Assembly (NCBI GenBank): GCA_904063045.1
Contig: CAJFCJ010000026.1
Span: forward strand, 350,964 to 414,963
Length of the DNA stretch: 64,000 nucleotides
Direction: 5' to 3'
From: Dimorphilus gyrociliatus
Lineage: Eukaryota > Annelida > Polychaeta > Dinophilidae
The position numbers and the translations under genes are program-made. Positions within the stretch are counted from its first letter, which is position 1. Every line of letters begins with the position of its first letter. Under the pieces are notes generated by a model. The model saw nothing but the letters and a program-made list of their open reading frames with translations. It was not told where the DNA came from and searched no databases. Below, piece after piece: positions 8,620-19,899 of the stretch.

Positions 8620-10480
8620 ATGTTTTGTTTGAAAAGAAAAGAATAGATATTTTTTTTAAATATGATATGTTCGGGAAAAGGGAACCACTTCAAGGTTTTC
8701 GACCCTCACCTTCAATACTCCTCTCTCAATTTTTAAAATTTGTTAACTTTCACCTTTAACGTCTCTTTTTTTTATCAGTTTTTGATTTTTTTTTTGACTC
8801 TTCGCCTTCAATACCGCTTCTCATTTTATGTTTTAACGGAAAAGGGTACTAGAATATATTTTAAAAGTTTTATTATGGAGAGACTGGAACCACGCTAAAA
8901 TATTTTTTAACTGATAAGAAAGAAAATGCTAACATACAATTTAACCTTTAACAAGTATATTTGGCAAGGGACAGGAGCCACACTGAAATACATTTTAAAA
9001 GTGATACCACTAAGCAAAAATCCTAGTATATATTATATTTTACTGTATTTGTACACAACATTATTTAAGAATAGTTTTAAAATTTGTTTTTTGAGAAGAA
9101 CAGGAACCTCACTAAAATACTTTTTAAATGTTTATGATTTCTCGACCTTCACCTTCAATACCTCCTGTATTTTTAACATATATCCACCTTCATAACTGCC
9201 ACCATTTTTATAATCTCTCAAGTTTCACCTCGTGTATCCTCTCTCCAATTTTATAATTTATCAGAGACACCGTCACCTTCAAATGAAAAATACTAGCAAA
9301 AATTTAAAAATGTGTTTTTGAGGGGATAGGAACCACATTAAAATACATTTTAAATATGTTTTTAGTAGGTAAAAACATTTTTTAAAAATAGTTTTTTAGA
9401 GGGAAAGAATAATATATGTCTAGATCTAGGTAGAATATTTTGCCTATTGACATGAAAAGGAAGTGGAGACAGATTTTCTGATAGCAGCTTTTGGAGAATT
9501 AATGCAATGTTTCTCATCAAACAGTTGCTGAGAGAATGTTTGTAACTGTTTTAAAGAGGTTTCTTTTAATTCTAGAACTCTAAAATTTTTATGCCATTGC
9601 TAATGTGCGAAGTGCCCACTTCCAATGAAATCATTGCTTCATATCTGCAGGCCATCATTACATGAAGGGTCTTGTTTCATGGTGTCTATCCTCTCAAAAA
9701 ATCGTTATGAGATCAGGAAGACTTGTGTAGCTGGACAATCTAAATTTTATTTTATTTTGTTCAGGTAAGAGACCACTCTAGAAGACATTTTTCAATGTGT
9801 TGCTTCAGATTGTTATAATACAAATTTTTTTTAAGGAACCGTAACCATATTTCATAAAATATTTTGTTTGAATGAAACACTCTTGAGCACATTTTAAAAT
9901 TTATTGCTTTTGAAATTATTTCAACACAGAGAGTGAAAGAAATTTGCTTGACTTTTCCAAAAAATTTTCGTATGAAAAATTTCTTTCACCAATGTATTAA
10001 CAATTTATTGTATTTTTCGGGGGGGAGGACGGAAACCACACTAAAATATATTTACTGTTTTTTAAAATGAGTTATTTGGAGGAGGAACAAGGACCACACT
10101 GGAATACACTCTAAAAAGAAATTTTCTGTTTCGACAGGAACCATGTTAAAAAAATTTTGGTAACTGTTTTGGAAAAATCGTCGTATGCAATTTTAAAATG
10201 ATTTTTGTGTTTGAAATCGGAATCACTATTATATATTTTAAATCAGTAAATGTTCAGAAAAAAGCATTAACTTACATTTTGAGTGATAAAGGTGAAGGTC
10301 GAAAATTTTCACAAGTGACAGTACTTTCAATATCTTTAGGTAAACTTGTTTTTGAAGTAACTGAAACGGAACGGGAACAATATTAGAATACATTTTATAG
10401 TCTTTTGTTTTAAAAAAAAAAACTTTTTTTCAGAGAGATGTTGGAACCATACTAAAATACTTTTTAAATGTTTTGTGGTC
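8620..10480 (+). repeat. Dispersed GGAACCACACTA motif block
   Basis: Plus-strand copies near 8675, 8883, 8967, 9100, 9325, 10030, 10085, 10130 and 10437. Two copies of TCGACCYTCACCTTCAATAC lie near 8697 and 9138. The unit is clearest at 8940-9000: TACATTTTAAA, GGGACAGGAGCCACACT, then AATACATTTTAAA. The ORFs at 8926-9195 and 10198-10386 run through repeat units and are not considered genes. Confidence 0.75.
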
Positions 10481-10610
10481 AAAGTAAAAAATACTAGCAG
10501 ATTATTTTCTATATTCTATTAATGGCGACCGGTTGAAAAAGACAGCGAATAATTATTATACATGTATTTTAAGGATGCTGGACAAAATATCCCTTATTTT
10601 GAATTTTTAT

Positions 10611-10640
10611 CCTAACCCTAACCCTAACCCTAACCCTAAC
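10611..10640. repeat. Interstitial telomeric repeat, five units
   Basis: Five perfect tandem CCTAAC units, the longest uninterrupted tract in the window. There is no MITE terminus nearby. Confidence 0.95.
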
Positions 10641-10644
10641 TACA

Positions 10645-11160
10645 CTAAATTTTACTCTCAAGTGACGTTTTGTCTCGACCACATTGTATTTATCATAAAT
10701 ACAATTTCAAAATTTGTTTAACTCGTTATTTCAAGTACACTTGGTAATATTAAAATGTCTATAAAGTTTGACTCCTTTGTACAATTCTTAAAAGTAAATC
10801 ACCTAATGGAGAAGTTAGGATCAACTGCAAACAACCCCCACTAGAACACGCCTTCAAATCCTTCAACATTGGACACTAGTTTGGTAACTTGGCAATTACC
10901 ATTTGTACCAGTTTTTATAGTTAAAATCCCTTTTTTCATTGAATCTTTTTGAGACTTCTAACATCATTGACCTAAGCCAACATTGATTATCTATATCAGG
11001 GCAAAATAAGGCACTAATGAATATCAACTAAATACTACTCATCTGAAAATTTATATTACATAAAAAGAAATTATAGAACTCTTTACTTAGTTTCATTTCT
11101 AGTCAGTGATATTGTCATAGATGAGTAATTCTTTCTTTCTTTGTCTTTCTTTCTCCTTAT
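10645..11160. other. Stretch without recognised gene
   Basis: AT-rich. No domain, repeat block or RNA gene was recognised. A pyrimidine-rich TTTCTTTCTTTGTCTTTCTTTC run lies near 11130-11155. Confidence 0.3.
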
Positions 11161-11493
11161 ATAGGTATAACATTGGGATTGTTAAATACTGTGCACACCT
11201 TCAGTAAACAATACAAATTCAATGTAAAAATAAAAAAGTTATATTAAGAAAATATTTGGTATCAAATATACATCAGATACGGTTCAAAAAGTACGGGATA
11301 CTATAGGTGATAAAACTGCAATTTGTCTGGAAATGAGGGCTTCAAAACATTCAATAGAATTTCCTTGTTGGCATATATTGCGTCTATTGTGCATAAAGGA
11401 TTTTTCTAGAGACAATTGTCAATTTCCTTGTTTAGTTTGTAGACAAACATGTGAAATTCAAAATGAAAGCATTCGTTCTTATCAAAAGAAAAG

Positions 11494-11520
11494 GTTTAGG
11501 TTAGGGTTAGGGTTAGGGTA
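11494..11520. repeat. Interstitial telomeric repeat in RING relic
   Basis: TTTAGGTTAGGGTTAGGGTT tract directly after the codons for SYQKKR of the RING relic, so it interrupts former coding sequence. Confidence 0.92.
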
Positions 11521-11681
11521 GAAAGAAAATAATAAAAAACATATGAGAGATAAATTAGGGTTAGATAATACAGAAGAATTTGATTTGATGTATAAATCTC
11601 ATTTGCATATTTACAAAGATTGTATACAAAATTAGAAAATGAAAAATGCAGATGATGCTTTAAAATCTATATGCAGAGCGC

Positions 11682-11713
11682 TTAACCCTAACCCTAACCC
11701 TAACTCTAACCCT
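11682..11713. repeat. Interstitial telomeric repeat
   Basis: TTAACCCTAACCCTAACCCT with one variant unit (CTAACT), between the RING and LRR parts of the relic. Confidence 0.92.
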
Positions 11714-11935
11714 TTTTCAATCATTGAATCGTTTAAAATCAATTACTTTTTGTAATTTATAGGCTGAACAATGCGAATATATTTAATAATATTCTACAAA
11801 ACTCTTCAAAACATTCTCAATACTTAAATTAACAAGATAATCAATTTTCTTATCAAGTTGGAAAACCAATATTTCAAAATATAATTGAAAATTGTACGCA
11901 AATGAATCTCTGACACCATGAATTTCGATACGTCG

Positions 11936-12148
11936 TGTTGAATAAAGCAGGATAAGCTTTATTTTAATAGTCACCATTTATCGCAATGTTAACTTGGTGA
12001 AGACAATTCAGCTACTGGTCATCTGTTATGGAATTAAGAGCCACCTAGTGAGAGTGTTTAGGCCGTTTTAGAATACTGCAAAGCCCCCTGTTGGCTATCA
12101 GTACTATTGGACAACGTTTTCGTTATCCCTTTCATAAATTATTTAACA
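11936..12148 (-). mobile_element. BEL-A 3' LTR
   Basis: 213 bp. On the minus strand it begins TGTTAAATAATTTATG and ends CTTTATTCAACA. It is preceded on the minus strand by the purine-rich tract GGCGGGGAG, as expected for a 3' LTR. It belongs to the same subfamily as the LTRs at 20408 and 23805 (shared GCAGGATAAGC/GTAGGATGA, GTGAAGACAATT and GAGCCACCT segments). Confidence 0.85.
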
Positions 12149-12890
12149 CTCCCCGCCAAGAGGATGACAAAGTAACTGAATCCTCATTAAAAGGAGGATT
12201 TAATACTTCTTGTCCTGGGTCTTTCATAATGGCCGTCAGTGGTTTTGTAGAAATTGCATCTTCCGTGACAGCAAGTAGACTCCTCCAAACCTCATCTCTA
12301 AAATGATATGGAGCTCTGGGGCTTATGAAGCTCCACTTTCCATTAAATTTATTTGACACTTGGGTGAACGTTGCCGCATTATCTGACCTGATATTTATTA
12401 TAGGGCCTTTTAAATACCTCATTTTTAACAGAGCTAACTGAACGCTATCCTTACTCAAAGATTCAATTAGCTCCAAGGTAACGGCTTTTGTTTTCAAACA
12501 AATTCCTATGAGAACGTTCCTTTTTTCGCATTTTTAATTAAAAACGGTCCAAAAACATCTATTCCCCATCGATTCAAATGGAATAGGTTCTTCTATGATT
12601 TGATCCCTACAGGGCTGATTTGCGTTGTACTGGAATTTTCTGTTTTTTCTCCATTCTTCACACTCCTGACACTGGCCATAAACTTCATTCGCTAGAGCTA
12701 CCTCCGCAATTGTCCAAAATCGACGTCGCAATCTATGACGCTTGGCGTTAGGTCCAGAGTGACCAGTCCTCAAGTGAACGTACCTCAGTAATAATTTCGC
12801 CGCACTCATACTCTTATGAAGTAGTACTCTTGTTTCCTTGTTTCTTAGAACAACTTCCCATTGTCCCAATTAATTTCTGGACGTTTTTAA
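12149..12890 (-). pseudogene. BEL-A integrase fragment
   Basis: Minus-strand frames give VLLRYVHLRTGHSGPNAKRH-type sequence with the HHCC zinc motif (H-x4-H and C-x2-C in QCQECEEWR). They continue through PIPFESMG (frame change) to NIRSDNAATF, which carries the second catalytic Asp, and SFISPRAPYHFRDEVWRSLL. The GGLWE block with the catalytic Glu is deleted: PYH runs straight into FRDEVW. It is inactive and belongs with the LTR at 11936-12148. Confidence 0.85.
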
Positions 12891-13050
12891 CTTTTCCCTT
12901 GCCACAAGAGGTATAAGTTTCTGCTCTTCTGTGATTTTTCCGTTTATTACTAAGGTAAATTTAATTGGATTACCGGCTACTTCCTTCTTAAAATCCTCCT
13001 ATTGATCCCAAGGCAAGGATACCTTCCCCAAGAGGACTCTTTTCGTATTC

Positions 13051-13234
13051 TTATTTTCCATTATATTTTTTCAGCTCAAACCAATTTTCCTTTAATGATA
13101 AATCTTTTAACTTAGTTAATTGATCTGCAGGATTGTTATCTGTGGATACGTATTCCCATTGATGGTTGTCCGTGTGATTGAGAATTTTCTTTACTCTTTC
13201 TCTCTCGAAACGTACTAAAGGGATTGACATATTT
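13051..13234 (-). pseudogene. BEL-A RNase H C-terminal fragment
   Basis: MSIPLVRFERERVKKILNHT and NPADQLTKLKDLSL match the end of the RNase H region of BEL-B (15265-15560). Upstream sequence is replaced at 13235 by a telomeric tract. Confidence 0.8.
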
Positions 13235-13256
13235 TTAACCCTAACCCTAACCCTAA
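13235..13256. repeat. Telomeric tract at BEL-A deletion junction
   Basis: TTAACCCTAACCCTAACCCT followed by GCGTCCACATAT, a partial MULE/MITE terminal box. It takes the place of the RNase H codons present at the same point in BEL-B (near 15510). Confidence 0.9.
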
Positions 13257-13390
13257 GCGTCCACATATACTCTGTAGGCAGAAGGGTTTCCTATATAATA
13301 TATTCCTATATATTGACTCCGTGATGAGGAATATAATTTACTATTGTAATATCTTTTGGTTAGGGAATTGCGATTTTCTCATTTAAGTAT

Positions 13391-13885
13391 TCATTCATAA
13401 ATTCTCTCATCATATTCCTTTTCCAAGTCCGGATTTTTCTTAAAAGCTTTAAGTTGCTGTAACAGACGGTTTTCAGCCGTTTTCCGCGGGCAGAATTCTT
13501 TGAGGGTTCCGTTAGTAACCTCATTTATCAATAGCGGTGCTACGATTTTCTCATCCTCAATTATAGTTTTGTTTTCAAATCTTTTCGAGAGTATTTCGTC
13601 TTCTATGGATATTTTCATTTCCTTACTTTTGGGATTTTTAATTGCCATATTGCAATTAACATTTAGTTTGGCGTTTTTCTTGCCACCATAGCAAAACCAA
13701 CCCAGTTTATTTCTGATCAATGTCATTCCATTATGCAAGTTTTTTGAGTCTGTAGGATGCAATAACGAATAATAATCGTTACCTATTACCAATCCCACTC
13801 TCTTATTTTGAAGCTGAGGGATTTTGATGCCTCCGTCCTTAAATTCTTGTTCATCCACCATTTGCCTCGATCTGACAGCCATTTA
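13391..13885 (-). pseudogene. BEL-A protease-RT linker
   Basis: The 163-codon frame contains IKIPQLQNKRVGLVIGNDYY, LHPTDSKN and NKLGWFCYGGKK, then PRKTAENRLLQQLKAFKKNP. This is the region between the aspartic protease and the reverse transcriptase in BEL/Pao polyproteins (compare 16545-17012). It is open, but its neighbours are truncated on both sides. Confidence 0.8.
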
Positions 13886-14331
13886 GGTTCAATTTATACA
13901 AATTCGCAGTATGACGAATTACCCCAAGTCCATTTATAATCAGATCTGTCTGTCCGATAGATTTTACTTTCCACTTCCTCATTAAATCTTACCTTTGTTA
14001 TTATTTCACATTTGATTTAATTTTTCTGTCCAGTAAGTCTAACCTTTCTTCCAAACTATAAAGTTTTTGATCTAATAGTTCTGTGACTTGTTACAGAATG
14101 AATTTTCTTTAAATAACCTTTTATATCGCTCCTCTAGACGCAATATTTTGCCTTTAAATAGCATTATTAATTGTTCCTCCAAATGGATTAATTCTTCCTG
14201 TCGAGATGATTCTTCTTCTCGTACTGATTCATTTACGATAGGCAGGATTATCTTTTTAACCTTTGCGACTATTTTGTTTTCAAACTGATAACTATTATGA
14301 TGGAGGGCCGATAATCTATTAATTATTTGAA
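13886..14331 (-). pseudogene. BEL-A protease end fused to gag coiled coil
   Basis: 13886-13990 matches the end of the protease region in BEL-B (17043-17150). It then jumps to 14010-14331, which matches the gag coiled-coil part (18190-18530). The intervening gag sequence, with the CCHC knuckles, is deleted. At 14332 it abuts the integrase end of BEL-B with no LTR between. Confidence 0.7.
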
Positions 14332-15187
14332 GCCAATCTTTTTCCAGTTATCTCTGGCTTTCTTACAGTTTTGCCAGTTTGCCATCAAGTCTCTATAATA
14401 CTTAATAAGAGTTTTTGGGCTTAGAACTTCTTGATCTGGGTCTTTCATAAGTGCCGGTAAGAGGTTTTGTGGAGACCGCTTCCTCAGCAACTGTGAGTAG
14501 ACTTCTCCAAATTTCGTCTTTAAAACAGTTCTTTAAATAAGGACGTAATATCCATTTCACTGTTCTGATTGATTGTTCCCACAAGCCTCCTTGATATGGA
14601 GCTCTAGGACTTAAAAACTTCCAATTCCCATTAAAATTCTTTGTAGCTTGGGCAAAGGTTGCTGCATTGTCTGATCTAATATTTGTTATAGGACCTCTTA
14701 AATATCTCATTCTTAATAGAGCTAGCTGAACACTGTTCTTGTTAAGAGATTCCATTAGTTCCAATGCAACAGCTTTTGTTTTCAAACACACTCCTATAAG
14801 GACATTCCTTTTATCACCATTTTTATTCGTGAATGGTCCAAAAACGTCTATTCCGATTGATTCAAAGGGAATCGGTTCACCAGTAATTTGATCCCTATAA
14901 GGTTGATTTCCATCATATTGAAACTTCTTGTTTTTCCTCCACTCTTCACATTCGTGACACTGATCGTAAACTTCGTTCGCTAACGTTACTTCTCCAATTG
15001 TCCAAAACAAACGCCTCAATCTATGACGCATGGCGTTAGGTCCAGAATGACCTGTTCTCAAATGCACATATCTCATGAGTACTTTCGCTGCACTCATGTT
15101 TTTATGCAGTAAAGTTCTTGTTTGTTTATTTCTTAGGACGACCTCCAATTGACCCAATTCATTTCTGGTCAATTTTAATTTTTCCAT
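14332..15187 (-). pseudogene. BEL-B integrase
   Basis: A 261-codon open frame (14402-15187) carries the retroviral-type integrase. The HHCC zinc motif is at residues H42, H47, C77 and C80. The core has D114 (GIDVFGPF) and D173 (IRSDNAATF), followed by E204 (GGLWEQ). The enzyme would join reverse-transcribed DNA to the genome. The frame ends in PRSRSSKPKNSY after a shift relative to the related copy (PDQEVPSPKTLAKYH at 20916-21530), and the C-terminal tail is missing at the junction with BEL-A. It is therefore the best preserved integrase core here, but in a truncated element. Confidence 0.88.
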
Positions 15188-15264
15188 TGCTGGGGGAGGT
15201 ATAACTTTCTGTTTAATTGCGATTTTTTCGTTAATTAAATAGATAAATTTATTCGGATCACCCG

Positions 15265-15700
15265 CTACTTTTCTTTTAAAATCCTTCTCTTGCTCCCAAG
15301 GCTTTTCCCCAAGAGAACTTTTTGAACATTTTTTCTTTCCGTGGTATTTTCCAACTTAAACCAATTTTCCTTTAGGGAAAAATCTTTTAATTTTGTTAAT
15401 TTATCGGCTGGATTGTTCTCAGTGGGTACGTATTCCCATTGATAGTCATCTGTGTGATTAAGAATTTTCTTAACTCTTTCTCTCTCAAAACGTACTAAAG
15501 GGATCGATATGTTTTTGATATATGCCAGGACTGCTTTATTATCGGACAAGAATGTTGTTGTTTTCTTTTCCAATTTATAGGATTCAAACTCTAATGCTAG
15601 TTCAACACCTAATAAGGCCGCCATCAATTCTCTCCTCGGAGTCGACGATTTATTATCGGGATCGCCTTCCTTATTAAGGCGTGATTTCACTCCAATAATA
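15265..15700 (-). pseudogene. BEL-B RNase H region
   Basis: The frame has STPRRELMAALLGVELALEF and FLSDNKAVLAYIKN, the Glu and Asp blocks of BEL/Pao RNase H, followed by SIPLVRFERERVKKILNHT. It is separated from the RT frame by stops near 15700-15790, so the polyprotein is broken here. Confidence 0.82.
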
Positions 15701-15795
15701 TGCCAAGTTTTGTCTATAAAACCGTAAATAACTGCTCCATGACGATCCTTAGACGCATCTACCTATACCCGGTAAGCTGACGGGTTTCCAATATA

Positions 15796-16501
15796 TCAAG
15801 GTAACTGAATTCTTTCGAGCAACTTTTTCGTTAGCATTTTCCATTCGTTTACGAATGGATCCGGGACTTTTGCATTCCAATTACTTGACTCCATATGACA
15901 ACATGCCTTTGACCATATAGTCTTAAACTCGGCTCTAATTGGCTCTATATAGTCAAGTGGGTCGAAAACTCTCATTAAAGCTGAATTCATTTCTCGATAT
16001 GACGGTTTCCAATTGCCACTCTAAGTAATCGTCCTTTGTATACTTGATTCCTAATATTCTTTCTGCCGTTGATTGATCTTCTCCAAATTTGGCAGCTAAT
16101 TCTGTTACATTAGAATCAAATTTAGTCAATTTAAAATAGGGCTTTAATGTCTCTTGCAAGTTTTTAGCCATTTGTTCTCATTCATCCAAATCATCACTTG
16201 ATTGCACCCAATTGTCGATATAGAAACTATTAGTAATTATTTCTTTCCATTCATGGTATAACTTTTCAGATTCTTCTATCAATTTTTGTAAGGATCTACA
16301 TGCTACGAAAGGAGAACCTTTTAAACCAAAGGTGTGTCTTGTTAAGACAAACTCCTTTATGTTTTCTTTGGTTTTATTAACTCCTTTTTCCCAATATAAA
16401 AATCCGCAATACTTATAATGCGACTTCAATAAATGGATTTGGTGAAACATTGCCTTTATGTCTGCAACAATGAGGTACCTTTTGAGACGAACCTTTATCA
16501 A
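15796..16501 (-). pseudogene. BEL-B reverse transcriptase
   Basis: Three overlapping frames together give the RT domain: VADIKAMFHQIHL with the first catalytic Asp, RHTFGLKGSPFVA, then SFYIDNWVQSSDDLDE. The usual YxDD box reads YIDN here; the related copy near 21740-21770 reads YMDD, so the second Asp has been lost by mutation. Frameshifts lie near 16175 and 15970. The thumb and connection part, with FRPTSRNEF and DYIEPIRAEF, follows. Confidence 0.82.
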
Positions 16502-16544
16502 TATTTTTCTAATGTTGTTGCTATTTTTTCGTTTAAATATTCAT

Positions 16545-17040
16545 AAATTCTCTCATCATATTTCTTTTCCAAATCCGGATTATTCTTAAAAGCTTTAAGC
16601 TGCTGTAACAAACGGTTTTCTGCTGTTTTCCGCGGGCAGAATTCTTTGAGTGTTCCGTTAGTAACTTCATTTATTAGTAAAGGTGCTACAATTTTCTCAT
16701 CTTCAATTATAGTTTCCCTTTCAAACTTTTTTGAGAGTATTTCATCCTCTATTGATATTTTCGTTTCTTTACTTTTTGGGTTTTTAATTCAATATTGCAA
16801 TTAACTCGAATTTTAGTATCCTTTCTACTACTGTAACAAAACCAACCTAATTTGTTTTTGACCAAAGTCATTCCATTACCCAAGTTTTTAGAATCTGTGG
16901 GATGTAGTAACGAATAATAATCATTGCCCACTACCAATCCCACTCTTTTATTTTGAAGCTGGGGGATTTCGATGCTTCCAGACTTAAATTTTTGTTGATC
17001 CACTTTTGGCAAATGTTTAACACCATATGCCTCTATCTGG
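16545..17040 (-). pseudogene. BEL-B protease-RT linker
   Basis: IEIPQLQNKRVGLVVGNDYY and LGWFCYSSRK correspond to the BEL-A linker. The frame is broken after ELKTQKVKKRK. The downstream PRKTAENRLLQQLKAFKNN part lies in another frame at 16545-16660. Confidence 0.75.
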
Positions 17041-17042
17041 CA

Positions 17043-19027
17043 TCAGTTTAAATTCAACCTATAGAAATTTGCAGTATGTCGAATTACCCCAAGTCCGTTT
17101 ATAACCAGATCTGTCTGTCCGATAGGTTTTACTTGCCACTTCTTCATCAAGTCTTCCCTTACTAGCGTAATGTCTGATCCAGTATCTCCTATTGCAACCA
17201 AATTTTGTCGTTTAGCATTAACCTTAATTTCGACTATATTTGCTGTTTTTGCTTTATTTTCTACAACTAGCAATGCATTTTCAATCTTTCTACAATTATG
17301 CAAAGCAGAATGGACTTGTTGATGGCACCCGTCACATGATTTTTTGGTACAATTTCTAGATTTATGACCAATTTTTAAACAGTTTAGACATCTGTTTAAT
17401 TTGGTTAATTTTTCTTTTCTTATAAGTTTACTGTCCCTTTCGAACTCCGGGCACTCTGACATCCTATGTCGGCCTTCGCAGTAATAACATGTTATTCTCC
17501 CAATCTGATGATCTTTCGGATAATCTTTATTTCTACCTTCATTCCTATGCACAGACTTTTGTGAATCGGGAATCGAAGAATATTGTAAATAGACTGCTTT
17601 ACTTTGCTGAGATTCTAAGAATTTAATCAACTCTATTTCAGGTTCATATTCATCTGTGCCAATTTTACTTTTAGTTCTTTTTACCCATAACTCCTTTAGT
17701 GGTTCGGTAAAATTACCAACTGCAACAGCAACCATTGGTCGGACCTGTTTTGCTCCAAACAATTTTATGGTACTTCTTATATATTCTGCGAGATTGATTA
17801 AAGTATCGCCGGTACTTATATCCAGTTTCCCGTAACCATGAATTCTGTTAACCATTTCCTCGTATTTGTCTATTCTGTTAAAGTGGCGATCTAGTCTCTC
17901 TAGAGCAGATTCAAAACTTCCGCTTGGATGGGAAGCATATTCTTGGATTAGAGTCTTTACTGATTCATCTAATCGTGACATCAAAGCTTCAAATTTAACA
18001 TAACTGTCAACATTCGGAAACTTCTCTGAAAATGTTCCTATTCGGCGTCTGAATACGTCATACTCTACAGGGTTTCCTCTGAATTCTGTTATTCGACCAA
18101 ATAAATCTTTAATTTCTTCCTCTGAGGATTTACTTCTGCTAAAGTTCATACAGCAATTACTTAGGTTTCCTTTCATATTCGATTTCATTTTTCCGTCCAG
18201 CAACTCTAGCTTTTCTTCCAAACCATAAAGTTTTTTATCTAATAACTCTGTAACTTGTTCCTTTATACAGAACGAGTTTTCTCTAAATAACCTTTTATAT
18301 CGCTCCTCTAGACGCAATATTTTGCCTTTAAAAAGGTTTATTAATTGTTCCTCCAAGTGAATTAGTTCTTCCTGTCGAGATAATTCTTCTTCTCGTACAG
18401 CTTCATTTATGATAGGCAGGATTATCTTTTTAACCTTTGCGACGATTTCGTTTTCATACTGATAACTATTATGTTGGAGGACTGATAGTCTATTAATTAT
18501 TTCTTTTGATTTATCCTCCAAATCCTTTTTCTCCAGACTTCCGATTTTGGTAGCTCTGAGTTTATTGAATTTGAATCTTCGTAATCTTCTAAAGGAGGGA
18601 ATTCTTCTTCGAAAGATCTTTGTTCCAAAACGTGAGTTTCTTTTGATTTGAATTTTGTCTCTTTCATCCAAAATTCTGAATTAAAGGGTTTCTTTACAAA
18701 CTTCGCTGTTTGTAACCAACCGTTATCATTGTCCTCTTCCTTTGGAACATATAATCCATCTTTAATATTCTCCTCCATTTTTTCTAACCAGCTTCCGATT
18801 TCGTTAAGATCTGAGGAACAATACATTCCAACTTTCTCTCTTGTCCAAATTAAGATGTCCTTAACGTACCAAATTTTAGCTAGAACTTTGGCCCTTGTGT
18901 GGCTCTTTCTTGCTTAAATCCTTAAAAGAGGAGTTTTTTGGTGTAACAACCTTGAGACTAACGCACTTTTTAATTGAGATGGCAATATTGAATCTTCGAA
19001 TTCATCAGAATTTATATTACTCGCCAT
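17043..19027 (-). pseudogene. BEL-B gag with CCHC knuckles and protease
   Basis: The gag start is the ATG at 19027 (MASNINSDEFEDSILPSQL), which matches the start of BEL-C at 23503. A TAA at about 18920 interrupts the frame where BEL-C has a Tyr codon, and a frameshift near 18500-18670 follows. The 542-codon frame (17043-18671) has a charged coiled-coil region at about residues 60-170. Three Cys-rich nucleic-acid-binding knuckles follow at residues 395-407, 428-441 and 446-460 (CYYC..H..C, CLNC..H..C, CDGC..H..C). The aspartic protease motif GDTGSD is at 495-500. The gene would package and mature the element's RNA, but this copy is dead. Confidence 0.85.
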
Positions 19028-19266
19028 TTTAATTTTCAAAAATTTTCCAACGGTCAACGTTCTATCTTCCCAACGGTTATAAATACCTTTAATTCTCGAT
19101 TATTGAAAATATTCTCTTCTACCGAACAATTAGAAATATTCTTAACTCTCAACGGATAAGATATTCTCTATTTTCGAACGTAGGAACAATCTAAATTCTC
19201 CTTCCTGAATTGTCCCGAAAACGTAAAACGAATTTTGTTACTTTTGAGAACTTTGTATTGTCTTCA

Positions 19267-19475
19267 CTTTTGAATAAAGTAGGAGAAAGACTTTAATTTA
19301 ATAATCACCGTGAACATGTATCTTAGCGATATATGCGAAGGTGAAGAAAATTCAGTTACTGATCGTATACGCAGGGAGCCACCTTGCGGGAGTTCGCATG
19401 ACGTTACGTTTTATAAAGGAGATCGTGGCCCTCTGTTGGCTATTATAAACGTTAATTAGCGTAACTTATTTAACA
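19267..19475 (-). mobile_element. BEL-B 5' LTR
   Basis: On the minus strand it runs from TGTTAAATAAGTTACGC to CTTTATTCAAAAGTG. It differs from the LTR of BEL-A (11936-12148) and is nearly the same as the solo LTR at 4995-5194. The gag leader (19028-19266) follows downstream in the minus-strand sense. No matching 3' LTR is present next to BEL-B. Confidence 0.82.
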
Positions 19476-19700
19476 AAAATGGAGGTAAAGTTTCTGGCAG
19501 GTATTTGAAATAATGTAAAAATTCCAACTTGACTGAATAATTTATCACGTATCCTTTATTTTGGATGACAAGACGTCATCTCTTTTTTATGCAGCTATAT
19601 AAATCTTTTACATTGTCTTCAGAAATCAAAAAAATATTCCTCTTCCTCCATCTTGTTTTGTCTTAAAAAAGATTAAGATACTTTTAAAGTGTGGCATCGT
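19476..19700 (+). repeat. Relic family with ATGGAGG..TTTCTGGCAGG start
   Basis: AAAAATGGAGGTAAAG, TTTCTGGCAGGTATTT and TAAAAATTCCAACTTGACT are matched, inverted, at 28440-28530. A more diverged relative lies at 32860-33000. In the copy at 28440-28720 the sequence ends in a terminus reading ACAGTCCCAATAAAAATTC, suggesting a mariner-type DNA transposon relic. No transposase is readable. Confidence 0.45.
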
Positions 19701-19899
19701 GCTCCATCCTGTTCAAAGATGTTCTCCGTCTTATAGATAGGAAGTAGACACTCTTTTTAAAGTTGAGATATATTTCTCTCAGTCTATTCATTGCTTTTGT
19801 CGATAATGGCCTAAAATGTTAAATTATTTAATTAGTATGGTTTCTTTCTTAAGTATATCATATACAAAACGATAACAAATTATTTATAACAAAACACAC

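Larger units (their letters stand above)
11163..11935 (+). pseudogene. RING finger plus LRR-like gene relic
   Basis: The plus-strand translation around 11290-11480 contains DKTAICLEMRA, then FPCWHILRLLCIKDF and FPCLVCRQ. This is a RING finger with the C-x-H-x2-C-x2-C cluster altered (the third-cluster Cys is replaced by Arg) and the first Cys missing. Downstream, at 11840-11930, PIFQNIIENCTQMNL resembles the start of a cysteine-containing leucine-rich repeat. Two telomeric tracts (11494-11520 and 11682-11713) interrupt the reading. The first ~95 bp and the LRR part are both repeated at 23945-24525. It is a dead RING-LRR type gene. The partner domains suggest a ubiquitin-ligase-like protein, but that is inference. 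Confidence 0.55.

Noticed and set aside
10611-10640. A chromosome end
   Set aside because: Only five telomeric units, with unrelated sequence on both sides, and many similar short tracts through the first 40 kb. These are interstitial.
13500-14288. Plus-strand ORFs at 13500-13691 and 14088-14288
   Set aside because: They are shadows of the minus-strand BEL-A reading frames, which carry the recognisable domains.
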